The position numbers and the translations under genes are program-made. Below are positions 23,920 to 35,710 of a stretch of 64,000 nt of DNA, piece after piece. A model generated the notes under the pieces. That model saw nothing but the letters and a program-made list of their open reading frames with translations. It was not told where the DNA came from and did no database searches. The stretch is taken from NCBI GenBank assembly GCA_963995505.1, contig OZ023189.1, positions 1,377,155 through 1,441,154 on the forward strand. The letters run 5' to 3'. The first letter of the stretch is position 1; each line of letters starts with the position of its first letter. This DNA is from Hypericum androsaemum (lineage: Eukaryota > Streptophyta > Magnoliopsida > Malpighiales > Hypericaceae).

Positions 23920-24990
23920 GACTTTTTAAAAAACTGAATCCCGAATCCAGAGTCACGTTAATATGGTAATTATGTATTTCGTATATAAATAATTTTCAAT
24001 TAGCAGTAACATTTCAAACATGACTAGTGACTAATTAACAAGTAAACATACCACATTAATGATCCAAGACAATTTAATTGAAGTAATAAAAAGCCTTTAC
24101 ACTAGTAATGCTTCTAATCACTAGTTAATGAAATCGTAATTAACAAAGAGACTAGCATTTGTTACTCACGTCCCTTTCTCTCCCCTCTATTAATCTCATA
24201 AAGAATTATCTCTCAATAGGTATTCTGACTTCGTTTCTTCATCTTTCTAACCGAGAAGAAAAAACAAAGATCTCTTTGTATCTAAGAACTAGTTAAGAGA
24301 ACTTTGCAAACCAGTTTTCCAAACATGCAATTTACTGGAGAGAAGATCTTATTAGTTGTTAAGATTAGGGTTTACCGAGAAAAAAGAAACAACTCTTTGT
24401 ATCCGATAATTTTGCAATATTTCAAACATTTTACTCAAGTCACATATTGGATATTCAAATATAACATAATATCAACCAAACTTACCCGAGATAAACCTTT
24501 CGACTCTATCTTCCAATGATACTATTGAAAAAAACCAAGCACTCTGTATTGAGGATGGTGTGATAATAGTCTAAAATTATTCACATTTAAATAAGAGTTA
24601 TTATTTCTTAGGAAAAATCTTAATTTTACGGTTATTCTTTCATACAAATTAATACTTAAATAAATTATTAAGTTTTAAATAATTCGTGGATCAATAAAAT
24701 AAATGAGAAAAAAATTAAACTTTTAAGGTCCAACAAAAAATTATCCCTGGGACAATCTCAACTATTGTATATATGTGCAAAATTTTCCAGATCAAACTCA
24801 ATTCTCTAAATGTATAAGATATTTAAATTGATCCAGTTAACAAGTAGGAGATTCTACTTGGTATTTATTCTAGGAAATGTATAAATTGTCGACTGCGCTT
24901 TAATTCCAAGAAATTGTATATCTATTTCCAAGAAATCTAGGCCTTGTAATTGGATAACTGAACACCGACGTTCACTTATCATAAAAAATA
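23920..24990 (+). repeat. Repeat U, copy 2
   Basis: Inverted relative to 12437-13505 with about 95% identity, from GACTTTTTAAAAAACTGAAT to ACCGACGTTCACTTATCA. Together the two form a potential 1-kb stem with a 10-kb loop. Confidence 0.75.
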
Positions 24991-25353
24991 GAGGAGTGAC
25001 ATTAATTAAATAGGTTCGTGTTTTTTAAGGGTAAATTATGTTCAAAATTTTGATTATAGTTAAATAGACGATGTAATCTCTTATTTTTTAAAATATATGA
25101 AGAAATTGTTATAATTTAAATTTATTATACTTTCGAATCCCTTCATAACGACATCATCTAATTTATTATTATTTTATCTTTGCTATGACTACTCTTCACC
25201 AAATAACTCCTTGTCTCCGATCAATCCAGATTCTCCGGCGACCATTCCTCCGATCAAATTCTAAGCCAAATTCATGAAACCATCAAATTCACAAAACACA
25301 AAAATCCCTTTTCGAAGCTAAACATACCAAAGTTTTAAGTCAAAAACGAATTA

Positions 25354-25608
25354 GTGCTTTGCCCAAATCCCTTTTCGAAGCTAAACCCACCAAGAAAACT
25401 GTTCGTCGACCGTGATTCCGTCCAAACGGTGGTTTCTCGTCATCCACGGCTAACCGCCGAGATTCTCACCAGGCGTAGATCGTCCACCGTCCTTGGTGTT
25501 TTCTTGGACGACCAAGCTCCGCCTCCTTTCTGGAGTGTCAAGAAAAATAGAATTCGCTCCACCGTAATGGAAACTAATGAAATCTCAATCACGGACAATG
25601 GTTTGTAA
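25354..25608 (+). other. Open frame in duplicated GC-rich fragment
   Basis: A GC-rich island in AT-rich DNA with an 84-codon open frame. Its counterpart at about 30860-31080 keeps the sequence (SRHPRLTAEIL-type reading) but has frame-breaking indels. It may be a captured gene fragment. No family recognised. Confidence 0.3.
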
Positions 25609-25905
25609 TTATGAAAAAACAAACAGTATTATAATCACAACATACAGAAGAAACGGACGGTTCGATAATTAAAAATATCAGCGGGCTCCGTAGAAGCCCT
25701 CGATCGTTTATTCTCCAACTCCCACTCCTAAACAGATAGGTCGGTACGCTTCTCCCTCCCGTTGTCTTCTCTTCTGAATGGAAGAGGCCAACGCAAAGCC
25801 CCGTACAGGTAGGCTCAAAGCCACCGCCCACTCGCCCTTGCTGCTGGAAGAGGATAGCTCCGCCCTCGACAGGGACCTCCAACGCGATAAGGCCGCTTTC
25901 TTGGA

Positions 25906-27601
25906 TCAGCTCGTCGTGCTCGAGGACCTTGCGCTACCAAATTCTTTCTTCTTCGGGGATTGATTATTACTCCCAGTAACAGTATGATAGAGTGAACTTG
26001 GTAACTCGCTTAGCTTCCCAAAACTTCTTTCATAGGAATCTGATAGCTCCAACCTTTAACAATTAAACAAAACAATTATTTAATTAACTTATTTGATCTT
26101 TAATCTCTTAAAGTACAAATCTACTCAAGTGTCATATGAATATTTTACCAGAATGCCAAGCATTGGAACGGTGCGTAATCGTCATATATTCTTCTAGTTT
26201 CTTCTTCCACCTTATCTTTGGAACAAATTACCATGTGCACCTGCCAAAGTTAACCAATAATGACAACCTTGATAATAAGCATCAACAATATCGGTCCACT
26301 TTATTACCATGCTACACTCTACATATATACTCAATGCCTAACAAAGTTTTTGATTTAGTACGAAGATTAGTTTCACACGTAACAATCATCAACTATGAAA
26401 CGGCTTATATTTAGTAATTCAAGACATAGCAGTCATCAAGTTTTAGATTGTTCAAACCTCCTTTAGGTGTCTCAAGGTTTCAGAATCAGATGGAACCCTT
26501 TGATAAAATCCCATGCACATCAACAAGGTGGCAGATGCAAACTGGCCATAACCTTTGAAGCTCATCGCCATGGCGTAAGCTTCCTCCTCCGTTGCGTCCA
26601 ACTCAAATTTTTCGAGCTCCAATGTACCGTCCGCAACTCTATTAGCAAGATCATGAATCCAGGCTGCCCTATATCCTAGGTTACAATTTTTCTTGAGGAA
26701 ATCCATGCTTAAGAGAGCTAACTCTCTAGGGCTCGGGAAGTTGCCTCCCATGACAGCCTTATGATCATGATCGTACTTCGAGATTGATTTCGAACGCTTC
26801 CTCTTCAAAACTTTTGATTTTCGTGTCTTGTGATTGGACTTGGAGCATTCAGCGACATTGGAGTGATTGCGTTGAAGGTCGCAAAGGGCTCGAGCCATTT
26901 CTAGACTCCTCTTCCACCTACAAGATCAATGTTATAAATTAAGTGGACATATTAACGTTATGTATTCTTCAAGGTCGAAGCATGGCGATCAAGTTAAAGG
27001 GCATACGGGCAGGCACAAAGAAAAAGGGTCTTGACGGCATCCTCGAAGAGAGAAGGGGAGCGAAAGAGCCTCCCGAAGCCTTTGGCCTTAGCGTTGGGAT
27101 GCATTTCTTGAAAAGCAGTCACGTCCTTCGAATCTTTCTCTGATATCCTCAGCATTCGACCCACTTGCTTCTGTCATTATTACCACTATTAAATTTTATA
27201 TATTCACACACATAATTTCGTTACACTCACACACACACATATGTATATATAAAACTGACCAGAATAGCTTGTTGGTCGGCAGGAGAGAGATCACCAGCTT
27301 CATAGCCATGGATGGCAACGTTTAGCCAACCTCCATTGGTGGAGTCATTGGAATTCTGAGATATAGAAACACTAACAGAATTTATAAAGTCAGCCAGATA
27401 TAGAGGTCGAGATAATATTTTTTTAGAAGGCTCCCAGATATTGGGAGCCATCATGAAAAACCCGTGGTTGCAAACGGCCTTTTCGAGGCTAAAGCTGTCT
27501 TCCAATGAAAGTTTGAGAACCAAGCAACCGTTCCCCTCTCGACTCAATCCATCATCATCACCAACTTCTAGCACCATTCTTTGAATTCTAAATCTGTCCA
27601 T
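25906..27601 (-). CDS. HhH-GPD base-excision DNA glycosylase-like protein, five exons
   Basis: Exons on the minus strand: 27601-27260, 27167-27007, 26917-26458, 26240-26149 and 26053-25906, all with GT..AG borders and phases that join into about 400 codons. Signatures of the plant HhH-GPD glycosylase-like family: EKAVCNHGFFMMAPN near the N-terminus, a GFGRLFRSPSLFEDAVK segment in exon 2, LGYRA (about 248-252), and the helix-hairpin-helix FKGYGQFAS (about 288-296) followed by the Asp of VPSDSE (about 312), the likely catalytic aspartate. There is no lysine at the bifunctional-glycosylase position, so it would be monofunctional if active. A basic stretch (about 198-213) could be a nuclear signal. 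The start at 27601 is the first in-frame ATG; a stop lies upstream. The last exon ends in sequence overlapping an unrelated open frame on the other strand (25778-25963). A broken copy lies at 1414-2905. Confidence 0.7.
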
Positions 27602-28103
27602 GTAAACGCATTTTGTCGCTTTGAATTCTGCATTCAATTTGAATTTTGCATTCAATTTGAATACTGCAAGTTATTTTCCATGTAGTGATAACTAATGAGT
27701 GACTTATTTAAAGTGACTGTGGTAATAATTTTTTCTATTTGTAAGATTTTAATACAAAATTCTTTTTGAAAAGCTAAACTTCCTATTACTTGGATCAAAC
27801 TTTATTTAAAATATAAACATAAAATTATAACTATTCAGTATATCAAAAGATGTTCGTCAAAGAATGATTGTGAAATTTTCCATATGCGGACTATCTGTGA
27901 AATTTAATTTATTTTATCCTAGAATAAAACCCACGGATGCACCGCGACATTTAAATTAACCTCAAAATTGTCCAATCCCCCCCGCGACTTTTTATCAGTG
28001 AAATATAAGGTGTAATTTTATTTCTTTTGATAAGTATATTCCTATAACTTTTTTACTAGTATAAGATAGGTAAAGTGTAATTTAATAAATACGACGATCT
28101 GAT

Positions 28104-28298
28104 ATATCTATATGTTATGACATGTTATATATCCATATAAATGGTAATTATGTATTCCTTACGTAAATATATCTATATGTTATGACATGTTATATATCCA
28201 TATAAATGGTAATTATGTAATCCTTACGTAAATATATCTATATGTTATGACATGTTATATATCCATATAAATGGTAATTATGTATTCCTTACGTAAAT
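28104..28298. repeat. 65-bp tandem repeat, three copies
   Basis: Units at 28104-28168, 28169-28233 and 28234-28298 are almost identical. The left duplicate has one unit (about 21750-21815), so the expansion came after the duplication. Confidence 0.85.
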
Positions 28299-28303
28299 AT
28301 ACC

Positions 28304-28492
28304 TGTTAGAGCTTATTGGGCCTTCGGAATTTGCAGATCCTGGAGTCGCCATTTCAGGAATCTCTTGCGCCATCAAGAATCAGAGGTATGACAGGAGAAA
28401 GTGAGTGAGCAACTTCTAGTAACTGAGCTTGAACCTTCGGTAATTTGTGTGTTTTAGAAGAAGAAGAAGAGTGAAAATAGCGAGAGTCAACA
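28304..28492. mobile_element. Very short solo LTR, 189 bp
   Basis: Begins TGTTAGAGC and ends GAGTCAACA, with the direct 5-bp repeat ATACC on both sides (28299-28303 and 28493-28497). The left duplicate has the unfilled site with one ATACC at about 21816-21820. TG...CA ends with a 5-bp duplication fit an LTR retrotransposon, probably a TRIM or a small copia. No other copy was seen in the window. Confidence 0.8.
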
Positions 28493-28945
28493 ATACCGCA
28501 TTGATGATGCAAGACCAATTAATTGACGTAATAGAAAAGCCGCCACTGTATACTAATAATAGAGACGACGCCACTTTAATCAATATAGAAAGGGAGAAAG
28601 AAAATAATTTGGCCATGACTCTTCGATGCCAACTTATAATGAGAAGAAACAGCGGAACTTTGGAATTTACACCTTGTTTCGTTTAGAGACAATCAACTAT
28701 AAATATTTTGTTCTTTCAAATTCAAATAATTAGACGACGTCTTAAATTTTTATAGATCTTCTAAATGATTTTTAAAACAAAAGAACCAAACCTACGCAAG
28801 ATAACCTTTCTAGTCTAAATGATACAGTTGAAAAGAACCATGCATATTTATTGAAGATGGAGTAATAATAGTCCAAAATTAATCACTTATAAATAAGAGT
28901 AATCCTGTCTCTTGGAAAATGCTTCAGGCGATAGTCAAGAGTATT

Positions 28946-29213
28946 TTTGTTTGGCGTGAAAAAATAATGCATTAAGAAAAAGAAAATAGCAAAGAAAGTG
29001 ACAAGCCCTACCAACTACCTCCCGCTATCTCACATCACGGGTATTCAAAGAGGAGTTCCTTTGACCAATAGATCAAAAGAGAGCCCAAAATACCTATAAC
29101 TATATTCTCGTTGGTCCCACAGATCAGGCAGTCGAGAGGGACGCTCCTCGCCATCAGGCCAAGAGACCATCCACCTAAGAACTATTTCGAGCTAAAACCA
29201 CAAACAAGTATAA
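28946..29213. mobile_element. Small insertion of unknown class
   Basis: About 268 bp absent from the left duplicate (site at about 22300). The ends are weakly inverted (TTGTTTGG and CCACAAACAA) and AGTAT appears on both sides. Probably a MITE or short LTR; class undecided. Confidence 0.4.
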
Positions 29214-29814
29214 TTTTATGGTGATTCTATTATTTAATGTAACAATATTTTGACCATTTATTTTTAACTATATTTTAAATCTATGAGAAATAAAGTGAAT
29301 CTGTTAATTGAAAATTTTTTACTATATGAAGTTTTAACCATTTTGTATATCAAATCGTACTTGTAAATATATCAATGTATTTTTTTTTCAATAATTCACA
29401 ATCAAACTCAATATTCTCCAAAACCCATTTCCCTAAGCGTATAAGATGTTGAAATTGACCATTGCGTTTTAATTCCAAGAGTTTTTCATGAAAAATGCAG
29501 CTTCGAAATTGAATCTGCTTTTTTAAAAACTGAATCCCGAATCCAGAGTTACGTTAATATGGTAATTATGTATTTCGTATGTAAATAATTTTGAATTAGC
29601 AATAACATTTCAAGCATGACAAATGGCTAATTAACGAGTAAACATGCTACATTAATGATGCAAGACAATTTAAACGAAGTGATAAAAAGTCTGTACACTA
29701 GTAATAATAAAAATATCTTTGTATCTAAGCACTTGTTAAGAGAATTTTGCAAATCAGTTTTGCAAACACACAATTTACTGGAGAGAAGATCTTATTAGTT
29801 GTTAAGATTAGGGT

Positions 29815-30230
29815 TTAAGTTCTAATCACTAGTTGTCCTTGATTCCTCGCCCTCGTGAACATATACAGACAGGAAACATGCATCAAAACCAAATCAGTTT
29901 TCGAAAGAGCGGCTGATGGGGGAATCATAAGCATGGTTTTAAAGACATGCAACTTACTGGAGAGAAGATTGATGGAGGAAGCTGGAGGGTCGTGCAAGGG
30001 TAGTTGAAGTGTCCTCTTGATGATGACTGCCTTAATGAGACAGCAGGTCCAGATTTTTCCATGTCCTTCGTGCTCTGGACCGAGCACTAATTATCAAGAC
30101 CTTTTCCACGTCCTTGGGTTTTATTTTTGGAATATTTGGTACTCAGTGTTTTATTTATTTTTTGCATCTAAGGGTGGGTAGATTCCTATGCAAGTAACCT
30201 TTCGAAGTTGAATCTGGTTTTCTTTCTTTA
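29815..30230. other. Sequence specific to the right duplicate
   Basis: Replaces part of repeat U after GATTAGGGTTTA (29812). It contains a 90-codon minus-strand frame (29815-30087) without a recognisable domain. Confidence 0.3.
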
Positions 30231-31080
30231 AACTGAATCTGGAGTGATATTAAATAAATAGGTTCGTTTCTTTTTTTAAGGGTAAATTATACTCAAGATT
30301 TAAGTATAGTTGGATAGAGGATGCGATTTTTTTGTGGTGTAATATTTTTCCAATAGATTTTGCCAGCGAGATCACCAATTCTCCTTCCGACATATATTAT
30401 TAATAAAAATTCAACTTTTTTAAAAAAGAGTTATTCTTTTTTCATGAAAAATCTTAATTTTATGATTTTCCTTTTGTACAAATAAATATATATACTTTTA
30501 ATTTATAAATAAATGGTAGATCAATAAAATATATGAGAAAAAAAATAAAATTTTTAAGGTCCACCCAAAAAAAATATCTCTTGGGACAAAATCTCAACTA
30601 TTTTATATATATCAAAGGACAATTTTCCAATAATTTGCGATGAAACTCAATTCCTAAATGTGTAAGATGTTTATTACTAATTTGTCTTTACAGTGATTTT
30701 TTTATACCCTTGCACTAATAATCTCCTTGTCTCCGACCAGCCTATATTCTCCGGCGAACATTCCCCGATCAAAAATTCTCAGCCAAATTCATGAACCCAT
30801 CAAATTGACCAAAATTTAAGTCAAAAACGAATTAGGGGAAATTCATAGCCCTTCTTCTTCCTCTAGGCGCCTCCAGCACCAAGAAAATTGTTCGCCGACC
30901 GTGACGCCGCCGGAACAGTGGTATCTCATCGTCCACGGCTAACGGCCGAGATTCTCACCGGACGTAGATCGTCCACCGCCCTTGGTGTTTTCTTGGTCGG
31001 CCAAGCTCTGCCTCTTTTCTGGAGTGTCGTCGATGTCCAAGAAAAATAGAATTCGCTCCGCCGTAATGTCCTCAGAACCA

Positions 31081-31676
31081 TTGTGTGTCAAACCATCTCT
31101 CGGGTCAGCATCCAAGGCCCCGTCCATGTCCTCTCGCCTTCGCTGACTCAGAACGTCTTTTTATTCAGATTCGAGTGAGTTCTCTCCTACAAAGCATCTT
31201 TTTGCTCTGTTCTCGGGCGGTTTGTTTTGGATAGTCTCCATTGTCGGTGTCTGGTGATCGAGCAAGCTCTTTGAAGAGCGACGAAAGAAGACTAACCGAG
31301 GGACTGAGTCAACGATCGGATGGGCACATGACTCGTCGCCGTCCAAGTAGGGGAAACCAACGAGGCTTAGAACCTCCTTGATTTCGACGGTTTCCCTGGT
31401 GGAGGCCGGGGAAACTGGCGGAGGTAAGAGACTTATGTTTTTGAGAATTTTTGATTTTTTTTAATTTCTGTTGGGTTTGCACCCATGAATTGATCATGGG
31501 CTTTGGTACAAGCCCATACCCATTAAGCCAAACTTATCATATGGTGACAAAGATGGCCACCTCACATCTTACTATTGCAAGCTACTAATAGTAGCCTTGC
31601 TACATGTCAACAAGTGGTGACGTGGTAGGTGAGGATTCCCTCTTTAAAAGAGAGAGAGGAAGAGATGGAAGGTTGG
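31081..31676. other. GC-richer unassigned stretch
   Basis: Continues the duplicated gene-fragment-like sequence. A protein-like frame runs at about 31238-31380, but no family is recognised. 31500-31676 looks like ordinary spacer. Confidence 0.25.
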
Positions 31677-31684
31677 CTGGAGAG

Positions 31685-32224
31685 TAGACCTGACCACGGT
31701 TCGAATTTGGACGAATTCGAATCGAATTTATTCAAATTCGAATTCATCAAAACATTAAACCATATTCAATTATTCACAAGACGAATCGAATACGAATTAT
31801 AAATTTTTGAATTCGAATCGAATTCGAATTGAATTATAATCGAATTATAATCGAATTCGAATCGAATTATAATCGAATTCGAATCGAATAATAATCAAAT
31901 TATAACTGAATTATAACTGAATTATAACCGAATTTTTCCCTCTCAAATCCCCCCATTTTATTTGAATTTTTTAACATATATTATTATTATATTTACATGA
32001 ATTTGAATCGAATTTAACACAAATTTAACTCGAATCAAATTTTCGAATCGAATTCGAATTAAATTTGCCGGTTTTGCGAATTATAAATATCTTGAACCGT
32101 ATTCAATTCGTTTTATGACGAATTCGAATCGAATTTTTTACGAATCGAATTATTGACGAATCGAATCGAATTTTTAACGAATCGAATCGAATCACGAATC
32201 AGATTCAATTCATGGCCAGGTCTA
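31685..32224. mobile_element. hAT-type MITE, 540 bp
   Basis: Terminal inverted repeats TAGACCTGACCACG (left) and TAGACCTGGCCATG (right, complement). The flanks CTGGAGAG (31677-31684) and CTGGAGAC (32225-32232) match at 7 of 8 bases, the duplication length of hAT elements. The interior is built from GAATTCGAATCGAATT-like repeats and has no coding sequence. Confidence 0.8.
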
Positions 32225-32232
32225 CTGGAGAC

Positions 32233-32892
32233 ACATTAAAAAATAGGTCAAATTACCAATTTGATCCCTGAATTCTCAATTCGACTCCGAGGCAGATAAA
32301 TTCGTGGAAATTGTTCTTACTTCAATTGATCGTAAGTAAGAACCGACCAGTGACAGACCTCTATTACGATCCCAAGGATATTGTACTTCAACAAGTAAGT
32401 ATATTTACGATTTAAATGAATTCGTTTTATTTAATCAATTTAATAATTTCTTGATTATAGTATTTTATAATCACCCATAGAAATCATCAATTTCTAAGAG
32501 TATAAAAGTCATTTTGGGATTAAAAATATAGAAAAAATATTGAATACATTAGCGAGGGATCCCAAAGTATAATAAAATTAAACTACGGGACGGTTATATA
32601 TTTGATAGCATTGTCTATTTGACAATAACTAGGGTAATATCAATTTTCCATTATTTTTTTATATAAACGAGGGGAACCTTCATCAACGAAATGGTAAGTT
32701 TAAGTCCGAACGGGTATATAGGATTAGACTGATTCTTCTCAAATCGTCCAAGTCCATATACATACATAACTTTACCAAAGTATCAAATAATACATAATCA
32801 AAAGAGATAGTGAACACATTATACATACCTCTCTCTTTTTTTTAGAGAAAAGTACACTTTAGTGTCATGTAATATCATATTTTTTGTAATTA
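32233..32892. other. AT-rich spacer
   Basis: No gene or clear repeat boundary seen between the MITE and the small copia element. Confidence 0.4.
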
Positions 32893-32897
32893 GTCTA

Positions 32898-34857
32898 TGT
32901 TGGGATGGCGAGAAATAGGAAAGATTTATTTCTATTCCTATTCATATTCTGACTAGATTTTGGACTCCTAATCTGACCTAGATAGGTTACTTGTACACCA
33001 AGAGTTTGTATCTATATAAAGACATGTTACCCTAGGTTTTTTGGTATGACTTTGTGGCTCGGAAACTCATCAATAAAAGTTCTCCTCTCTCTCCGTGGAC
33101 GTAGGCATTAGGCCGAACCACGTTATCTCTTGTGTCCGTGTTCTTTGCGCGTTTTGTTCTCTAGTTGCTGAATTCATAACAAGTGGTATCAAGAGCTTGG
33201 GTTGGAGGATGACGGACGGTGCGAAGTTTGCTCTTGTGAAGTTCGATGGTTCTTCGAATTTTGGGTTATGGCAAAGGCGTGTTAAGGATCTCCTCGTGTA
33301 ACAAGGGATGGTTATCGCGCTCTCAGAGAAGAAGTCCGAGAAGATGGAGGAGCAAGAGCGGGAAGAGTTGGAGGTCAAGGCGGTAGCGAAGATTCGCTTG
33401 TGCTTGGCGGATGATGAGGAGTCACCAGCTGGGTTGTGGAAGAGGATCCAGGTCGGAGTCAAAGAAGTTCAATGGAAGTGGCTTCAAGTGCTGAGAAGGG
33501 CGCATGAAGGGGACTATCCAGGACGAACTGGGGATCAAGACAACGAGGAGGGATCGGCATCCACAACCATGGCCACATGTTCAGACGGGTCGGATGGTGA
33601 CTGGCTTTTTGTCTTTTCAAGTCCAATGTATCCTGGTAATCTCTTTTCATTAGGGACCTTGGATTATAACAGTGATAGTTATAAAGGTATCCTAATGAAG
33701 GTGGAGAAGGATGCGATGGTAGGGATGAAGTGTGAAAGGAGAAAGGAAATACCTACAGGTTAGTGAGGAATATTATTGTAGGTGGAGTCACATCAATGGG
33801 TCTGATGAAGTGGAAAAAAGCTTAGGTCATATGAGGTTGGTTCGTATGAGGGAGCAAAGGCTTGACATGGATGGTTTGAGTGTAGTTGGAATTCGCGAAG
33901 ACATGGATAGCAAGCTATGGTTGTTTCATGGAGGCATGGTTGGCAAGGAACCATGGTTGTTTCAGAGAAGCATTGTTAGCTGGGCCCTGCTATGGTTGTC
34001 TAAAGGGAAGTGCACGTCAAAGGTGTTGGGTAGGTTTTGCATGGAGAATGCGAAGCCCTTGGTAGCACCACGGGCGAATCGGGTATCTCATTCAAGGCCG
34101 AACGGTGGAGTTCGTGGCATGTCGAGGGTTCTACTTGGTGGAACAAAAGGTTTCCCTTTGTATGCTATGACATGTAGCATTGGTTTGAGGCAAGAAGGTC
34201 CAGCGGAAAAGTAGTTCGAGGTTGCGGAGCATGGGGCTGACCGAAAAATAGAGGACTTGTCTATTGGTCGCAAGGTTGCTTCAGTAGGTGGACTTGCTAG
34301 TTCAATGGAGATTGGAGGAAATAGGCCAAGCAAGCTCAGAAGCTCGAGTTTGGGGGCTGGCTCCAAGTGATTAAACAAAAGGTGAAGAGAAAGTTGAGAT
34401 GGTCTTATTGATGCAGTTATCTATGGTCCGAGATGGAATCGGTGGAGTCTGATTAGTTTTACAAGATCTCATGGTTCTTCATAGGGCGGTGTTTTGTCAA
34501 GGTGGAGTTTGTTGAAGTTCGGGTGGAGCTTCATGGTTCTTCCACGAGATGATTTCTCGCCAAGGTGGAGATTGTTGGGATGGCAAAAAATAGGAAAGAT
34601 TTATTTCATATTCCTATTCCTATTCTGACTAGGATTTGGACTCCTAATCTGACCTAGATAGGTTACTTGTACACCAGGGGTTTGTATCTATATAAAGGCA
34701 TGTTATCCTAGGTTTTTTTGTATGGCTTTGTGGCTCGGAAACTCATCAATAAAAGTTCTCCTCTCTCTCCGTGGACGTAGGCATTAGGCCGAACCACGTT
34801 ATCTCTTGTGTCCGTGTTCTTTACGCGTTTTGTTCTCTAGTTGCTAAATTCATAATA
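32898..34857 (+). mobile_element. Internally deleted Ty1/copia element, 1.96 kb
   Basis: Two LTRs, 32898-33181 and 34573-34857, start TGTTGGGATGG; the left ends CATAACA, the right CATAATA. They are about 96-97% alike by eye and flanked by the 5-bp duplication GTCTA (32893-32897 and 34858-34862). The primer site TGGTATCAAGAGC (33184-33196) resembles the initiator-Met type. A purine tract AAGGTGGAGAT precedes the right LTR. The 1.4-kb interior keeps pieces of gag and of the pre-integrase region but has no integrase, reverse transcriptase or RNase H, so movement would need a helper element. Confidence 0.9.
33209..33763 (+). pseudogene. Copia gag/pre-integrase remnant
   Basis: Starts as a copia gag (VKFDGSSNFGLWQRRVKDLL) with an in-frame TAA at 33299-33301 that fits CAA to TAA, then continues to IRLCLADDE. 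From about 33440 the sequence jumps to a segment like that upstream of integrase (SYKGILMKVEKDAMVGMK), which shows a large internal deletion. Further reading (33732-34214) is out of frame. Not functional. Confidence 0.75.
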
Positions 34858-34862
34858 GTCTA

Positions 34863-35710
34863 TATAGTTTAAAAACTAGCAAACATATTCAAGTTATTTA
34901 AAATTTTATCTGGTCCCACGCAAGCTCGAGTAGCTTCTGATCCTACATGGATTACCATGTCACTTTTACCGAATATGTGGCGTCCTATCTCATCTTTTTA
35001 GGCCTTGTAAATGATAACGAGGAAAGTAACAAAAAGGTTTGAAATGGCACCAAATTTCTTTATATTTTTTAAAATGACACATTCATCAACTTCCATGTTT
35101 TCCATCCCCTACAAAAAATAAGCCATCTTCCGGCGGAAATTCAACTTTCTCATTATGTTCCGGCAGAAATAAACTACCTTCTTTATATTTTTACCGAATC
35201 GTGGCAGTCCAACAACTCTCTCTCTATCGTGTAGTGTTCCAGTTGTTCACTAGGCGGAAATTCAAAATTATTCACTTGATATTCTCTAGTCCATGTTAAA
35301 CTTAGAGAAATAACCATCTTCCGGCGTAGCAAACTTCATATGTATATAGTATTGTTACACCGACCCTTGTGAAGAAACGAGAAACAGCTCCAATGGAGCT
35401 TCGAAGAACTCCAATCGATGGAGAGAAGAGGAGGAAATTGAAATCTCAAGAAAGGGGGAAAGAGGCGGTTATTTTGGAGGGAGAAAAATAAATTCCCAAT
35501 TTTCTTATATCCAGCTGTAAAAATACATACGAGTATATATACTGTACAAGTTCTACCACGTCAGCTGCTAACTTAACTAAATGGCGAAGTAGCACCCTTC
35601 TAAGCAAGGCGAGAACAGACGACTGAAACACTAAATGACCGATGCAGCCAAAACGGCTGCATTTCAATACGCGTCTTCTTCATCCTCGATGAGATGAATC
35701 ATCCACTGAG
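34863..35710. other. Spacer without a clear gene
   Basis: Mostly AT-rich, with CTTCCGGCGGAAATTC-like repeated motifs near 35125-35330. The minus-strand frame 35446-35667 has no recognisable domain. Confidence 0.3.

Larger units (their letters stand above)
21626..25610. repeat. Direct segmental duplication, left copy
   Basis: Matches 27986-31080 in order: the 21730-22536 part equals 28060-29440 minus insertions, 23843-24370 equals 29440-29815, and 25200-25610 equals 30716-31080. The left copy carries the 22539-23842 insertion, which the right copy lacks. The right copy carries several others. Confidence 0.75.
27986..31080. repeat. Direct segmental duplication, right copy
   Basis: Counterpart of 21626-25610. 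Differences: extra 65-bp tandem units (28104-28298), a 189-bp solo LTR (28304-28492), an insertion at about 28946-29213, and replaced sequence at 29817-30230. It lacks the 22539-23842 insertion. Confidence 0.75.
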
